From assembly GCF_027105095.1 (NCBI RefSeq), contig NZ_CP114278.1, positions 930,001-994,000 on the forward strand: a stretch of 64,000 nt of DNA, in the 5' to 3' direction. Below the pieces are notes generated by a model. It was not told where the DNA came from. It made no database searches and worked only from the letters and a program-made list of their open reading frames with translations. Each line of letters opens with the position of its first letter. The stretch's first letter is position 1. Position numbers and translations under genes: made by a program. Shown here in pieces: positions 52,240 to 61,575 of this stretch. The DNA is from Brevundimonas vesicularis (GTDB lineage: Bacteria; Pseudomonadota; Alphaproteobacteria; Caulobacterales; Caulobacteraceae).

Positions 52240-53268
52240 ATGAAACGTCTCGCCATCGCCGCCCTGGCCCTCGTCGCGGTCGTCGCGGTCGCCGCGCCGG
52301 CGGTCACCGTCACCGCCTGGGGCAACACCGGCCACCGCCTGATCGGCGTGGCGGCGATGCGGGCTTTGCCAGACGAACTGCCGGCCTTCCTTCGCACCCC
52401 CGCCGCCATCGCCGACGTGGGCGAACTGGCGCGCGAGCCCGACCGCTGGAAAGGCGCCGGCCAGCCGCACGACCGCGAGCGCGACACCGCCCACTTCGTC
52501 GATCTGGACGACCAGGGCCGCGTCTACGACCAGCGCGGCATGAGCCTCAACGACCTGCCGCGCCTGAAGTCCGAATATGACGCCGCCCTGACCAAGGCCG
52601 GACTGGACGTCAACGACGCCGGCTATCTGCCCTACGCCATGATGGACGCCTGGCAGCAGCTGGGCCGCGACTTCGCCTATTGGCGCGTGCTGAACGCCGC
52701 CGAGAAGCGCGAGACCAATATGGAGCGTCAGGCCTGGTACCGCGCCGACCGCATCCGCCGCGAGGCCCTGATCCTGCGCGACATCGGCGTCATGGGCCAC
52801 TACGTCGGCGACGGTTCGCAACCGCATCACACCAGCATTCACTACAACGGCTGGGGCGACTTCCCGAACCCGGCAGGCTTCACCAACTCGCGCCAGACCC
52901 ACGCCGTGTTCGAGGGCGAGTTCACCAACCGCGTCGCCCGTCTGGACGCGGTCGAGGCCGCCATGCCGGCCGCCAAACTGGACGGTTTCGACGTCAAGGC
53001 GCGCACCGTCTCCTATCTGACCACGACCCTGGGCACGGTGATCCCCTTCTATCGTCTGGAGAAGGCCGGAGGTTTCCGCGACAGCGACCCGCGCGGCGCG
53101 GCCTTCGTCAATGAACGTCTGGCGGCGGGCGCCGGCGAACTGCGCGACTTCATCGTCGCCGCCTGGACCGCCTCCGGCAGCGCCTCCATCGGCTGGCCCG
53201 CCGTCAAGGTCGCCGAGGTCGAGGCCGGAACCGCCGACCCCTGGATCGCCATGGTGGGCGAGGACTGA
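52240..53268 (+). CDS. S1/P1-type nuclease
   Basis: A 342-residue exported zinc nuclease. The signal peptide ends at VTVTA, so the mature protein begins WGNTGH, with the N-terminal Trp that supplies zinc ligands in this family. More metal-site parts: TAHFVDLDD, GVMGHYVGDGSQPHHTSIHY and NSRQTHAVFEGEF. It degrades single-stranded nucleic acid outside the cytoplasm and could scavenge phosphate. ATG 52240 is preferred to the upstream TTG 52234. Confidence 0.85.
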   Translation: MKRLAIAALALVAVVAVAAPAVTVTAWGNTGHRLIGVAAMRALPDELPAFLRTPAAIADVGELAREPDRWKGAGQPHDRERDTAHFVDLDDQGRVYDQRGMSLNDLPRLKSEYDAALTKAGLDVNDAGYLPYAMMDAWQQLGRDFAYWRVLNAAEKRETNMERQAWYRADRIRREALILRDIGVMGHYVGDGSQPHHTSIHYNGWGDFPNPAGFTNSRQTHAVFEGEFTNRVARLDAVEAAMPAAKLDGFDVKARTVSYLTTTLGTVIPFYRLEKAGGFRDSDPRGAAFVNERLAAGAGELRDFIVAAWTASGSASIGWPAVKVAEVEAGTADPWIAMVGED

Positions 53269-53273
53269 TTGCG

Positions 53274-54050
53274 TTGTCCGAGCTGACACCTCCCGCCGTC
53301 ATCCTCGACAAGTCGCAGATGGCCGAGAACATCGGCGCCGTGGCGCGGGTGATGGCCAACTTCGGCCTGTCAGACCTGCGTCTGGTCAGCCCCCGCGACG
53401 GCTGGCCCCAGGAACGGGCCTGGGCCACGGCCTCGGGCGCCGACTGGGTGCTGGACGGGGTGCGGGTGTTCGACAGCGCCGCCGAGGCCATCGCCGACCT
53501 GAACACCGTCTTCGCCACCACCGCCCGCCCGCGCGAGACGCGCCAGCCCGTGCGCACCCCGCGCGAGGCCAGCCGCGTCCTCTATGACGACACCGCCTCC
53601 GGCCTGAAGACGGGCCTCTTGTTCGGCGGCGAGCGCGCCGGGCTGGAAACGACCGACATCGCCCTGTGCGCCGGCATCGTCACCATTCCGATCGACCCGA
53701 AGCACCACTCGCTGAACCTGGCCCAGGCCGTGGCGATCAACGCCTATGAATGGCGCACCCTGATCCTGGACGCCCCACCGCCACGCTTTCGCGACAGCGA
53801 ACCGCCGGCGTCGAACGAGCTGCTGGTCGGCATGTACGAGCATCTGGAGGAAGAGCTGGAAAACGGCGGCTTCTTCTACCCGCCCGAGAAGAAGCGCTCG
53901 ATGAGCCAGAACCTGCGCGTCATGCTGGGCCGCGCCGCCTTTTCGGAGCAAGAGGTCGCCACCATGCGCGGCGCCATCCACGCCCTGTCGCGCGGCCGCG
54001 GCCGGGTCCTGGCCAAGCTGGCGGCCGAACGCGCGGCCAAGGAAAAATAG
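53274..54050 (+). CDS. trmJ: SpoU-family RNA methyltransferase (TrmJ-like)
   Basis: A 258-residue SPOUT (trefoil knot) 2'-O-methyltransferase. Motifs: PAVILDKSQMAENIGAVARV, MANFGLSDLRLVSPRDGWPQ, GLLFGGERAGLETTDIALC and IPIDPKHHSLNLAQAVAINA. The C-terminal helical extension, including PEKKRSMSQNLRVMLGRAA, points to TrmJ-type enzymes that modify position 32 of tRNA. It starts at TTG 53274, 6 bases after the nuclease stop, and may share its transcript. Confidence 0.85.
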   Translation: MSELTPPAVILDKSQMAENIGAVARVMANFGLSDLRLVSPRDGWPQERAWATASGADWVLDGVRVFDSAAEAIADLNTVFATTARPRETRQPVRTPREASRVLYDDTASGLKTGLLFGGERAGLETTDIALCAGIVTIPIDPKHHSLNLAQAVAINAYEWRTLILDAPPPRFRDSEPPASNELLVGMYEHLEEELENGGFFYPPEKKRSMSQNLRVMLGRAAFSEQEVATMRGAIHALSRGRGRVLAKLAAERAAKEK

Positions 54051-54052
54051 TC

Positions 54053-54157
54053 GTCATTCCGGGGCTTCGCGTAGCGAAGAACCCGGAACCCAGGACCGCA
54101 TCATCGAGCGGGGGACCGCTCTGGGCTCCGGGTTCCGCTGCGCAGCCCCGGAGTGAC
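54053..54157. repeat. Palindromic intergenic repeat (~105 bases) before a GIY-YIG gene
   Basis: The outer arms GTCATTCCGGGGCT (54053-54066) and AGCCCCGGAGTGAC (54144-54157) pair with one mismatch. Inner parts (AACCCGGAACCCA with TGGGCTCCGGGTT) continue the stem imperfectly. It lies 3 bases after the methyltransferase stop and 42 bases before the GIY-YIG gene. The GTCATTCCGGG-type ends are a frequent dispersed repeat in alphaproteobacteria. Confidence 0.7.
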
Positions 54158-54198
54158 GTCTATTGTGCAGCTTCAGCCCGCATGCTCAGGTTCTGTAC

Positions 54199-54507
54199 AT
54201 GAGAGCGGACGCCGTCATCGCCGTGTACATCATGGCGAACTTTCGCAACGGCACGATCTATACTGGCGTCACCAGCGATCTGATGCAGCGGGCATGGCAG
54301 CATCGCACTGGCGCCACGCCGGGGTTCGCTTCAGAACATGGTTGCAAGACCCTGGTCTGGTACGAGCAGCATGAGAGCATGATCGAGGCGATCCTTCGCG
54401 AAAAGGCGCTGAAGAAGTGGCGGCGGTCCTGGAAACTGGCGTTGATCGAAGCCGCAAATCCGCAGTGGCTCGACTTGGCCGCCCACTGGTATGGCGCCCG
54501 CGCATGA
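54199..54507 (+). CDS. GIY-YIG nuclease family protein
   Basis: A 102-residue single-domain GIY-YIG protein. The catalytic hairpin is [20 protein letters not shown] (Tyr-Ile then Ile-Tyr-Thr-Gly), the Arg lies in [11 protein letters not shown], and the Glu in [17 protein letters not shown]. This matches the small YhbQ/UPF0213-like group of standalone nucleases. ATG 54199 is used. The C terminus ([10 protein letters not shown]) overlaps the ynfA start (ATGA). Base composition is slightly lower in GC than neighbours. The palindrome just upstream suggests a mobile partnership. Confidence 0.85.
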   Translation: MRADAVIAVYIMANFRNGTIYTGVTSDLMQRAWQHRTGATPGFASEHGCKTLVWYEQHESMIEAILREKALKKWRRSWKLALIEAANPQWLDLAAHWYGARA

Positions 54508-54640
54508 AACCTATCCTGATCTATCCGCTGGCGGCCCTGGCGGAGATCGGCGGCTGTTTCGCCTTCTGGGCCTGGCTGAAGCTGGGCCGCTCGCCGCTTT
54601 GGCTGGCGCCGGGCTCATCCTGTTCGGCCCGAGAGGCTAG
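54504..54640 (+). pseudogene. ynfA: ynfA (small multidrug-resistance-like membrane protein) with internal deletion
   Basis: The first ~37 codons give [20 protein letters not shown] then [17 protein letters not shown], the clear N terminus of UPF0060/YnfA. The end, read in another frame, is GLILFGPRG then stop TAG 54638-54640, the usual YnfA C terminus. About 60-65 middle residues are missing and the two ends are out of frame. The junction contains GCGCCGGG, a sequence that would have occurred at both ends of the lost segment, so deletion between short repeats is likely. The continuing frame past 54640 is not a gene. Confidence 0.75.
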
Positions 54641-54849
54641 CCAGCCGATCTGCGAGACACGATCGCAGACATTTCAATCCTTTGCCTCGCGTCAGCGTCA
54701 TCTTCCTGTCCACGCCCTCCGACCGTGCGATCCTGGCTCTGTTCGCCCGCAGCGGATGCATCGCACGGTCGAGGAGGCGCGAGATCAGACGAATTAGACG
54801 AATTAGACGGTGTTTTTCCGATGCGACCGTCTGAATGGACGTTGGCGCA

Positions 54850-55683
54850 TCAGCCTGCGCCCAGCAGGTCCGACCAGCGCCAGCTGCCCTTGCCCAGAGC
54901 CAGTTGCGCGCCGCCGGGGCGGTCTTCCAGCTTCAGGACCGCGAGGCCCGTCATGCGCTGGCTTTTGCACTCGGCCGGGGCGAAGGCGACTTCCAGGGCG
55001 ATGGCCTGGCGCACGCCCGCCAGACCCTTGCCCGCCTGGTTGCGGCTTTGCAGCCAGTCGCCGTTCCAGACCAGGATGGCGCGGCCGTTCGCATCCATGT
55101 CCTGGGATGCGGCGATGACGGCGCGGCGCACGGCCTGGTCGTCGCGCACCGCGTCCTGGACCCAGCGCACCATGTCGCACGACCCGCCGCCCGAGCCTGA
55201 ACCCGCGCCGGTCCCTCCCGAACCGCCCGATCCGCCGACGCCTGTTCCGCCGCCGCCGCCCGAACCTGCGCCGACCGTCATGGTGCCGGCGATCTGGGCC
55301 GCGCCCAGCAGGGGCAGGGGCGGACCCGGCGGCGCGGGCGCGGCCGGCAGGGGTTCGACGTCCGGCGGGCGTTTGCTCACCACCAGTCGCGGTCGCGCCG
55401 CCGCCACGGCCGGCGGTCGCCGCTGGGGCGCGGGCTTGGGCGGCGCAGCCGCCTGGGCGGCGGCGGCCGGCGCGTCGGGCTTGGGCGAGGGGGCAGGCGC
55501 GATCACGCGCGCGGGCGGGGGAGGCGGCGGGGGCGGCTCGACCAGTTCGACCATCATCGGCGGCGTCTGCGGCGCCTCGACCATCGGCTCCGCGCGGGCG
55601 TGCATCAGCAGCGCCAGCCCCAGATGCGCGGCCAGGATCGGCGTCGCCGCCAGCGCCCAGCGCCGTGTGCGCGCCGCGCTCAA
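54850..55683 (-). CDS. TonB-like periplasm-spanning protein
   Basis: A 277-residue protein. One N-terminal membrane helix (WALAATPILAAHLGLALLM, ~9-27) is followed by MVELVEPPPPPPPPARVIAP and an Ala/Pro/Lys-rich arm (~45-120), the usual TonB design. A Gly/Ser-rich linker (~135-165) leads to a C-terminal domain (~168-277) with CDMVRWVQDAVRDDQAVRRA and ECKSQRMTGLAVLKLEDRPG. The C-terminal domain is not a clear TonB box. No exbB/exbD is adjacent, so calling it TonB itself is unsafe. Confidence 0.6.
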   Translation of the reverse strand: MSAARTRRWALAATPILAAHLGLALLMHARAEPMVEAPQTPPMMVELVEPPPPPPPPARVIAPAPSPKPDAPAAAAQAAAPPKPAPQRRPPAVAAARPRLVVSKRPPDVEPLPAAPAPPGPPLPLLGAAQIAGTMTVGAGSGGGGGTGVGGSGGSGGTGAGSGSGGGSCDMVRWVQDAVRDDQAVRRAVIAASQDMDANGRAILVWNGDWLQSRNQAGKGLAGVRQAIALEVAFAPAECKSQRMTGLAVLKLEDRPGGAQLALGKGSWRWSDLLGAG

Positions 55684-56058
55684 TCGCCTATCCGTGATGG
55701 GAGTTGAACACGCCGCCGCATGGTCATCGGGACAAAACGCCTGTAAAAACCGCCAGGCTCCGTTGAAAACATTCGGTCGCGTCAGGAAAGTGGCGTCGTC
55801 GTGAATACAACCGCGCGACGGCGCAGAGCGGCGATAGATGAGAGTGTCCGCCCTCCGGCATCGGCCGTCGGCGGCGCAACGTCTTCACTGAGGCGATGGT
55901 TCCATCCTCATGCAAGAATAACGCGAATATTCGATCTGCTTATGGTCAAGCTGACATGATGCCGCCCAAAGCGCGTCATTACTCCGCCTTGTCTCATACG
56001 CCATTTTCATCTTGCGCATGAACTGGGTGTGGCGCTCCCGGCAAGAAGGAGACAGAAC
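55684..56058. other. Noncoding stretch between the TonB-like and OmpA genes
   Basis: A 375-base gap between divergent genes, presumably holding both promoters. A perfect 10-base palindrome, CGAATATTCG, lies near 55923-55932. No convincing ORF, tRNA or repeat was seen. GC is lower here than in the flanking genes. Confidence 0.5.
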
Positions 56059-56610
56059 TTGAGCAGATCGAAACTCAGGACGGCGGTCGTCGGCGGCGCC
56101 CTCATCGCCCTCGGCTTTGCGGCCAGCGGCTGCGCCAGCCATCGTTTCGTGCGTGATCAGGTCGAAGTCGTCGACAACCGCGTGACTACCGTCGAAGGCA
56201 CCGCAGGCCAGGCCCTGCAACGCGCCAACGACGCGCACAAACTGGCCGAGGGCAAGTTCCTCTATCAGGTCGTGCTATCGGACGATTCCGTAAAATTCCC
56301 CACCGACGCGGCGGCCCTGTCGCCCGAGGCCGAGCAGCGCTTGGCCCAGTTCGCCCAGCGTCTGCAGGGCGAGAACAAGAACGTCTATCTGGAAATCCAG
56401 GGCTACACCGACTCGACCGGCACGCCCGAGCATAACGACCAGCTGGGCGAGCAACGCGCCGAGGCCGTGCGTCGCTTCCTGAACCGCCAGGGCGTCGCCC
56501 TGAACCGCATGGCCACCATCTCCTATGGCCAGGAACAGCCGGTGGCCTCGAACGACACGCCCGAGGGCCGTTCGCAGAACCGCCGCGTGACCATCGTCGT
56601 CCTGGCCTAA
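56059..56610 (+). CDS. OmpA-family peptidoglycan-binding lipoprotein
   Basis: A 183-residue protein starting at TTG 56059, which follows AAGGAGA at 56046-56052 with good spacing. The lipoprotein signal has lipobox AASGC (Cys ~26). An N-terminal coiled-coil part (VDNRVTTVEGTAGQALQRAN) precedes the OmpA domain: ALSPEAEQRLAQFAQRLQ, YLEIQGYTDSTGTPEHNDQL, GEQRAEAVRRFLNRQGV and the end NRRVTIVVL. It anchors the outer membrane to peptidoglycan. A strong terminator follows. Confidence 0.9.
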   Translation: MSRSKLRTAVVGGALIALGFAASGCASHRFVRDQVEVVDNRVTTVEGTAGQALQRANDAHKLAEGKFLYQVVLSDDSVKFPTDAAALSPEAEQRLAQFAQRLQGENKNVYLEIQGYTDSTGTPEHNDQLGEQRAEAVRRFLNRQGVALNRMATISYGQEQPVASNDTPEGRSQNRRVTIVVLA

Positions 56611-56634
56611 GCCGCTTTCGACCTCGAACACCGG

Positions 56635-56668
56635 AACGGCGGCCGCCTTCGCAGCGGCCGCCGTTTTC
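56635..56668 (+). terminator. Intrinsic terminator of the OmpA lipoprotein gene
   Basis: A perfect 12-base stem (AACGGCGGCCGC with GCGGCCGCCGTT) around a 7-base loop, followed by TTTT. It starts 24 bases after the OmpA stop and lies before the convergent sirtuin gene's end. Confidence 0.85.
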
Positions 56669-56672
56669 GTCT

Positions 56673-57384
56673 CTACAGCGTGTCGAAGAAGGCCGGCACG
56701 GCCTGCGTCGCCGGCCCGTAAACGCCTTCGTCAAACAGGCGCCCCCGACGTAGGCTCCAGATTGATCTCCACCGTCCGCGCTCCGGCATATCGCGCCGCC
56801 TGCACGAACCCCGCCGCCGGATAGACCGCGCCGGACGTGCCGATGGACACGAACAGGTGGCAGGCCTCCAGCGCCCGCTCGATCCGCTCCATCTGAAGCG
56901 GCATCTCCCCGAACCAGACGATGTGCGGCCGCATGACGCCCTCGGGGTGATGCGGCGAGGCCTCATCCGCCGCCATGTCCCCGGCCCAGTCCATCACCAC
57001 GCCCGACCGGGTGCAGCGGCCTTTCAGCAGTTCGCCGTGCATATGGATCAGCTCGAAACCGGCGGCTGGCGGCGTCTCTTCGTGCGCCCGGTCGTGCAGA
57101 TCATCGACGTTCTGCGTCACCAGCAGGAAGTCGCCCCGTCACCGCCTCGCCAACGCCGCCAACGCCCAGTGCGCCGCGTTGGGTTGGGTGTCGGCCAACT
57201 GCCGCCGCCGCCGCTGATTGTAGAAGTCCTGCACCAGCGCTGGATCGGCGGCATAGCCCTCGGGCGTCGCTACATCCTCGACCCGATGCCCGCACCACAG
57301 CCCGTCCGACGCCCGAAAGGTCGGCACGCCGCTCTCGGCCGATATGCCGGCTCCGGTCAGGACGACGAGGTTTGTGTGTGACAT
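56673..57384 (-). pseudogene. cobB: Sirtuin NAD-dependent deacylase gene with stop and frameshift
   Basis: The reading frame starts at ATG 57384 ([32 protein letters not shown]). It stops at TGA 57139-57141, right after ALAALARR. The same frame then continues to RGDFLLVTQNVDDLHDRAH, HMHGELLKGRC and PHIVWFGEMP, ending at 56731. The true C terminus, RLFDEGVYGPATQAVPAFFD, lies in another frame and ends at TAG 56673-56675. So one nonsense codon and one frameshift beside a G5 run (56741-56745 region) break the gene. Only one Cys of the usual zinc set is visible. Either real decay or assembly error could explain it. Confidence 0.75.
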
Positions 57385-57446
57385 GACGGCTTCATACCAT
57401 CCTGCGCCTGCCCTAGAAGAGGAGGGAATCGTTCAGGAGCCCCGCC

Positions 57447-58553
<1,107 letters not shown>

Positions 58554-58555
58554 TC

Positions 58556-59248
58556 ATGGCCGCACGGGCCCCTGGCTCCATCCTGCTGATCGGGGCGTCG
58601 CGAGGCCTGGGCCTGGCCTTGGCCGAGGCCTTTCTGGAGAGGGACTGGTCGGTCGTCGCCACCGCCCGATCCGCCGTGTCGCCCCTGCACGCCCTGGCGT
58701 CGGACCATCCGACGCTAGAGATCGAGATGCTGGACATCACGGATGGCGAGCAGGTCCGGGCGCTTGCAGAGAGGCTGTCGGATCGACGCTTCGATTGTCT
58801 GTTTATCAATGCGGGCGTGGCCGATGCGCCGGCTTCCATCGCCGATACGCCGCTGGATGACTTCACCCGGCTGATGGCTACGAACGCCTGGGCGCCGCTT
58901 CAGGTGGTGGAGGCGCTGGGCGACCGTGTCGCGCCAAGCGGCGTGATCGGCGTCATGTCGTCGGGCCAGGGCAGCATCGCCAACAACAACGGCGGCGGCG
59001 TCGACGCCTATCGCGCCTCCAAGGCGGCCTTGAATATGCTGATGCGCGGCTATGCCGCGCGTCACACCGATGACCCCCGCGCGCTGTTGTTGCTGGCGCC
59101 GGGCTGGATTCGCACCGATCTGGGCGGGCCGGACGCGCCCCATACGATCGAGGACAGCATCCCCAAACTGGTCGAGATGATCCTGGCTCAAAAGGGACAG
59201 CCAGGGCTGCGTTATCTGGACCGCGACGGCCGGCCCGTTCCGTGGTGA
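58556..59248 (+). CDS. SDR-family NAD(P)-dependent oxidoreductase
   Basis: A 230-residue short-chain dehydrogenase. Cofactor motif GASRGLGLALAEAF, INAGVADAP for NAG, the catalytic Ser in GVMSSGQGSIA, and Tyr-Lys in DAYRASKAALNML are all present. Substrate is unknown. The ATG starts 3 bases after the frmA stop, so it is very likely co-transcribed. It may act on an aldehyde or its glutathione adduct, but nothing in the sequence decides this. Confidence 0.85.
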   Translation: MAARAPGSILLIGASRGLGLALAEAFLERDWSVVATARSAVSPLHALASDHPTLEIEMLDITDGEQVRALAERLSDRRFDCLFINAGVADAPASIADTPLDDFTRLMATNAWAPLQVVEALGDRVAPSGVIGVMSSGQGSIANNNGGGVDAYRASKAALNMLMRGYAARHTDDPRALLLLAPGWIRTDLGGPDAPHTIEDSIPKLVEMILAQKGQPGLRYLDRDGRPVPW

Positions 59249-59314
59249 CGGGTTCGTTGCCAAAAGAGACGGTCATGGCTATCGTCTGTCGACCATAGAT
59301 CAGGAGGGCTCGCC

Positions 59315-59698
59315 ATGTTCACCCACGTCACCGTCGGCGCCAACGACATCGAGGCGTCGCGCCGGTTCTATGACGCCGCGCTGGGCGCGCTCGGCGTCGA
59401 GCCGGGCCAGGGGCCGGACCCCAAGGGCCGCTACTGGTGGCGCACCCGCATGGGCGCCTTTGCGATCGGCGCGCCCATCGACGGCGAGCCGGCCTGCCAC
59501 GCCAACGGCGGCACCATCGGCTTTCACGCCAAGACGGCCGAGATGGTCCAGGCTTTCCACGACGCCGGCGTCGCGGCCGGCGGTCGCGCCATCGAGGATC
59601 CGCCCGGCGAACGCAAGGGCCCCTTCGGCCCCATGATCCTGGCCTATCTGCGCGATCCGTCGGGCAACAAGATCTGCGCCATGCATCGGGCGGGTTGA
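59315..59698 (+). CDS. VOC/glyoxalase-type protein
   Basis: A 127-residue VOC protein: MFTHVTVGANDIEASRRFYD, RYWWRTRMGAFAIGAPI, TIGFHAKTAEMVQAFHDAGV and YLRDPSGNKICAMHR. Metal ligands (His4 and the acidic C-terminal strand) are partly present. It resembles glyoxalase-type enzymes often placed in glutathione-linked clusters. It starts after GAGGGCTCGCC. A toxin-antitoxin pair lies between it and fghA. Confidence 0.8.
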   Translation: MFTHVTVGANDIEASRRFYDAALGALGVEPGQGPDPKGRYWWRTRMGAFAIGAPIDGEPACHANGGTIGFHAKTAEMVQAFHDAGVAAGGRAIEDPPGERKGPFGPMILAYLRDPSGNKICAMHRAG

Positions 59699-59707
59699 AG
59701 CGTTGTC

Positions 59708-59734
59708 GTCATGCTAGCGCTGTGCTATCATGAC
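59708..59734. promoter_or_regulatory. Antitoxin operator
   Basis: Arms GTCATGCTAGC and GCTATCATGAC (11 bases, one mismatch) surround GCTGT and end 2 bases before the antitoxin ATG. A long palindrome directly at a FitA/VapB antitoxin start fits autoregulation. Confidence 0.65.
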
Positions 59735-59736
59735 GC

Positions 59737-59964
59737 ATGGCTCAAGTTCTTGTCCGCGATCTGGATGATGGCGTCGTCGCCCGCCTCAAGGTGATGGCGA
59801 AGGCTCAGAACATCTCCCTCGAGCAGAAGTTCAGGGACATGGCCGTGCGTGAGGCGATGGATGTCGAGGCCCGCTTTGAAGCCGCGTCTCGACGATCCCG
59901 CGAGCAGACGCGAGGCTCGTCTCTCGATTCCACGGCCCTGATCCGCGAAGATCGCGATCGGTGA
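59737..59964 (+). CDS. FitA/VapB-type antitoxin (ribbon-helix-helix)
   Basis: A 75-residue protein. MAQVLVRDLDDGVVARLKVM is the DNA-binding ribbon-helix-helix start, then ISLEQKFRDMAVREAM and a charged tail (SREQTRGSSLDSTALIRED) that should bind the toxin. Its stop overlaps the toxin start (GTGA). A long palindrome lies just before its ATG. It appears intact although its toxin is frameshifted. Confidence 0.75.
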   Translation: MAQVLVRDLDDGVVARLKVMAKAQNISLEQKFRDMAVREAMDVEARFEAASRRSREQTRGSSLDSTALIREDRDR

Positions 59965-60376
59965 GTGCGGTTTTCGACGCCAGCGTTGTCGTCAAATGGT
60001 TCATCGACGATCCACTGGCTGACGACGCGATCGAGGCCCGTCAATCCACGCGTCTCCCGTTGCTCCGGACCTGATGTTGATCGAAGCGGCCAATGTCTTT
60101 CGCCGCTACGTGGTTCGTGGCGAACTGGAGGCTTCGTCCGCGACGGAGAACCTGTCCGTCATCCCGCAAGTCGTTGATTTGGCCGATCATCGAGAACTGA
60201 TCTCTGAAGCCTTCGATCTTGCTTGTGATCTCAATCATTCGATGACCGACTGCCTTTATGCCGTGATGGCGCGGCGGCGAGGTCTGCCTCTCGTCACCGC
60301 GGATGCCAAGCTTGCTCGGAAGCTGCACGCGGTCAGGGACATGGACGTTCGTCTCCTAAGCTCGCAGGAAATCTAG
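59961..60376 (+). pseudogene. PIN-domain toxin (VapC-type) with a frameshift
   Basis: The GTG at 59961 gives VSAVFDASVVVKWFIDDPLA, with the first catalytic Asp, and continues to DDAIEARQS. It then leaves frame and stops at 60072-60074. A second frame continues as ASPVAPDLMLIEAANVFRRY, SMTDCLYAVMARRRGLPLVT and TADAKLARKL to 60376. The two halves together make one complete PIN domain. Loss of one C near 60041 (TCCACGCG for an expected TCCCACGCG) would restore the join. It is either decayed or a sequencing error. Confidence 0.75.
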
Positions 60377-60377
60377 C

Positions 60378-61217
60378 ATGACCTTGCAGACCACCAAGAC
60401 CCACGCCGTCCACGGCGGAACCTTGCGCTATCTGAAGCACGACAGCACAGCGACCGGCACGCCGATGACGCTGTCGGTCTTCACGCCGGCGGGAGAGGGG
60501 CCTTTCCCGGTGCTGATCTGGTTGTCGGGCCTGACCTGCACCGAGGATAACTTCACCACCAAGGCGGGGGCCTATCAGGCGGCGGCCGAACACGGCGTCA
60601 TCATCGTGGCGCCCGACACCTCGCCGCGCGGAGAAGACGTCGCCGACGATCCGGCCTATGACCTGGGTCAGGGCGCCGGCTTCTATGTGGATGCGACGGA
60701 GGCGCCCTGGGCGCCGCATTTCCGCATGGAGACCTATGTCACCGAGGAACTGATCGCCCTGATCGACGCCGAGTTTGCGACCACGGGCGTCCGGTCGATC
60801 AGCGGCCATTCGATGGGCGGCCACGGCGCCCTGACCCTGGCGTTGAACCACCCCGACCTGTTCCGTTCGGTCTCCGCCTTCGCGCCGATCTGCTCGCCCA
60901 CACGATGCGCCTGGGGCGAAAAGGCCTTCACCGCTTACCTGGGTGAAGACCGCGCCGCCTGGGACCGTCACGACGCTGCAAAGCTGATGGCAGCCGGCGC
61001 GGCGCGCGGCGTCTATGACGACATCCTGATCGACCAAGGGGACGCCGACACCTTCCTGACCGACCAGCTGAAGCCGGAATTTATCCAAGCCGCCGCCGAC
61101 GCCGCCGGCCAGAAGGTCACGATCCGAATGCAGCCGGGCTACGACCACTCCTACTTCTTCATGGCCAGCTTCATCGCCGACCACATCGCCTTCCACGCCG
61201 AACGCTTGAAGACCTGA
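60378..61217 (+). CDS. fghA: S-formylglutathione hydrolase
   Basis: A 279-residue serine hydrolase of the FghA/esterase D family that releases formate and glutathione, completing the frmA pathway. Nucleophile: ISGHSMGGHGALTLAL (Ser ~147). The Asp and His follow in QGDADTFLTDQL and PGYDHSYFFMASFIADHIAF. WLSGLTCTEDNFTTKAGAYQ and FAPICSPTRCAWGEKAF are typical. It starts 2 bases after the toxin gene, so the toxin-antitoxin pair sits inside the detoxification cluster. Confidence 0.95.
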   Translation: MTLQTTKTHAVHGGTLRYLKHDSTATGTPMTLSVFTPAGEGPFPVLIWLSGLTCTEDNFTTKAGAYQAAAEHGVIIVAPDTSPRGEDVADDPAYDLGQGAGFYVDATEAPWAPHFRMETYVTEELIALIDAEFATTGVRSISGHSMGGHGALTLALNHPDLFRSVSAFAPICSPTRCAWGEKAFTAYLGEDRAAWDRHDAAKLMAAGAARGVYDDILIDQGDADTFLTDQLKPEFIQAAADAAGQKVTIRMQPGYDHSYFFMASFIADHIAFHAERLKT

Positions 61218-61243
61218 GCGGTCAGCGATGCTACAGGGCCGGC

Positions 61244-61468
61244 ATGAGCGCTCCTGATCCCTATGAACCGATGTTTTCCGCCCTTTGCCGCGAGGTGGGC
61301 TATTGCCTGCACGCCAAGGGTCAGAAGCGGGTGATCGAGGCCCTGCCGAAGGGGCTGGACGCTGCGGTGCGCGCCGTCTTCGCGGCCGAGGGCGTGGATG
61401 AACCCAATGCGCCGGGCGATGTGAAGCGGGCCGTTCGCGATTGCCTGAAGGCGAACTTGCCAGCTTGA
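61244..61468 (+). CDS. Small hypothetical protein
   Basis: A 74-residue protein beginning MSAPDPYEPMFSALCREVGY, with two Cys and a mainly helical profile. Codon use is native and a GGGCCGGC ribosome-like sequence precedes ATG 61244. No family recognised. It lies 27 bases after fghA on the same strand. Confidence 0.5.
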   Translation: MSAPDPYEPMFSALCREVGYCLHAKGQKRVIEALPKGLDAAVRAVFAAEGVDEPNAPGDVKRAVRDCLKANLPA

Positions 61469-61575
61469 CCGTTACGGGTCGATAAGTCGGAACAAATCCA
61501 GGCGCTGTCGCTTGGGTTTCATGAACGGGCGCCTAGATGAGGCGCATCGGAAACTTGTCGCGAGAGGAACCTCCC

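Noticed and set aside
54786..54805. GACGAATTA repeated twice
   Set aside because: Two copies of 9 bases in a noncoding stretch after ynfA; too short to call an element.
55923..55932. CGAATATTCG palindrome in the TonB-like/OmpA gap
   Set aside because: A 10-base palindrome alone is within chance in a 375-base gap; left as a note on that gap.
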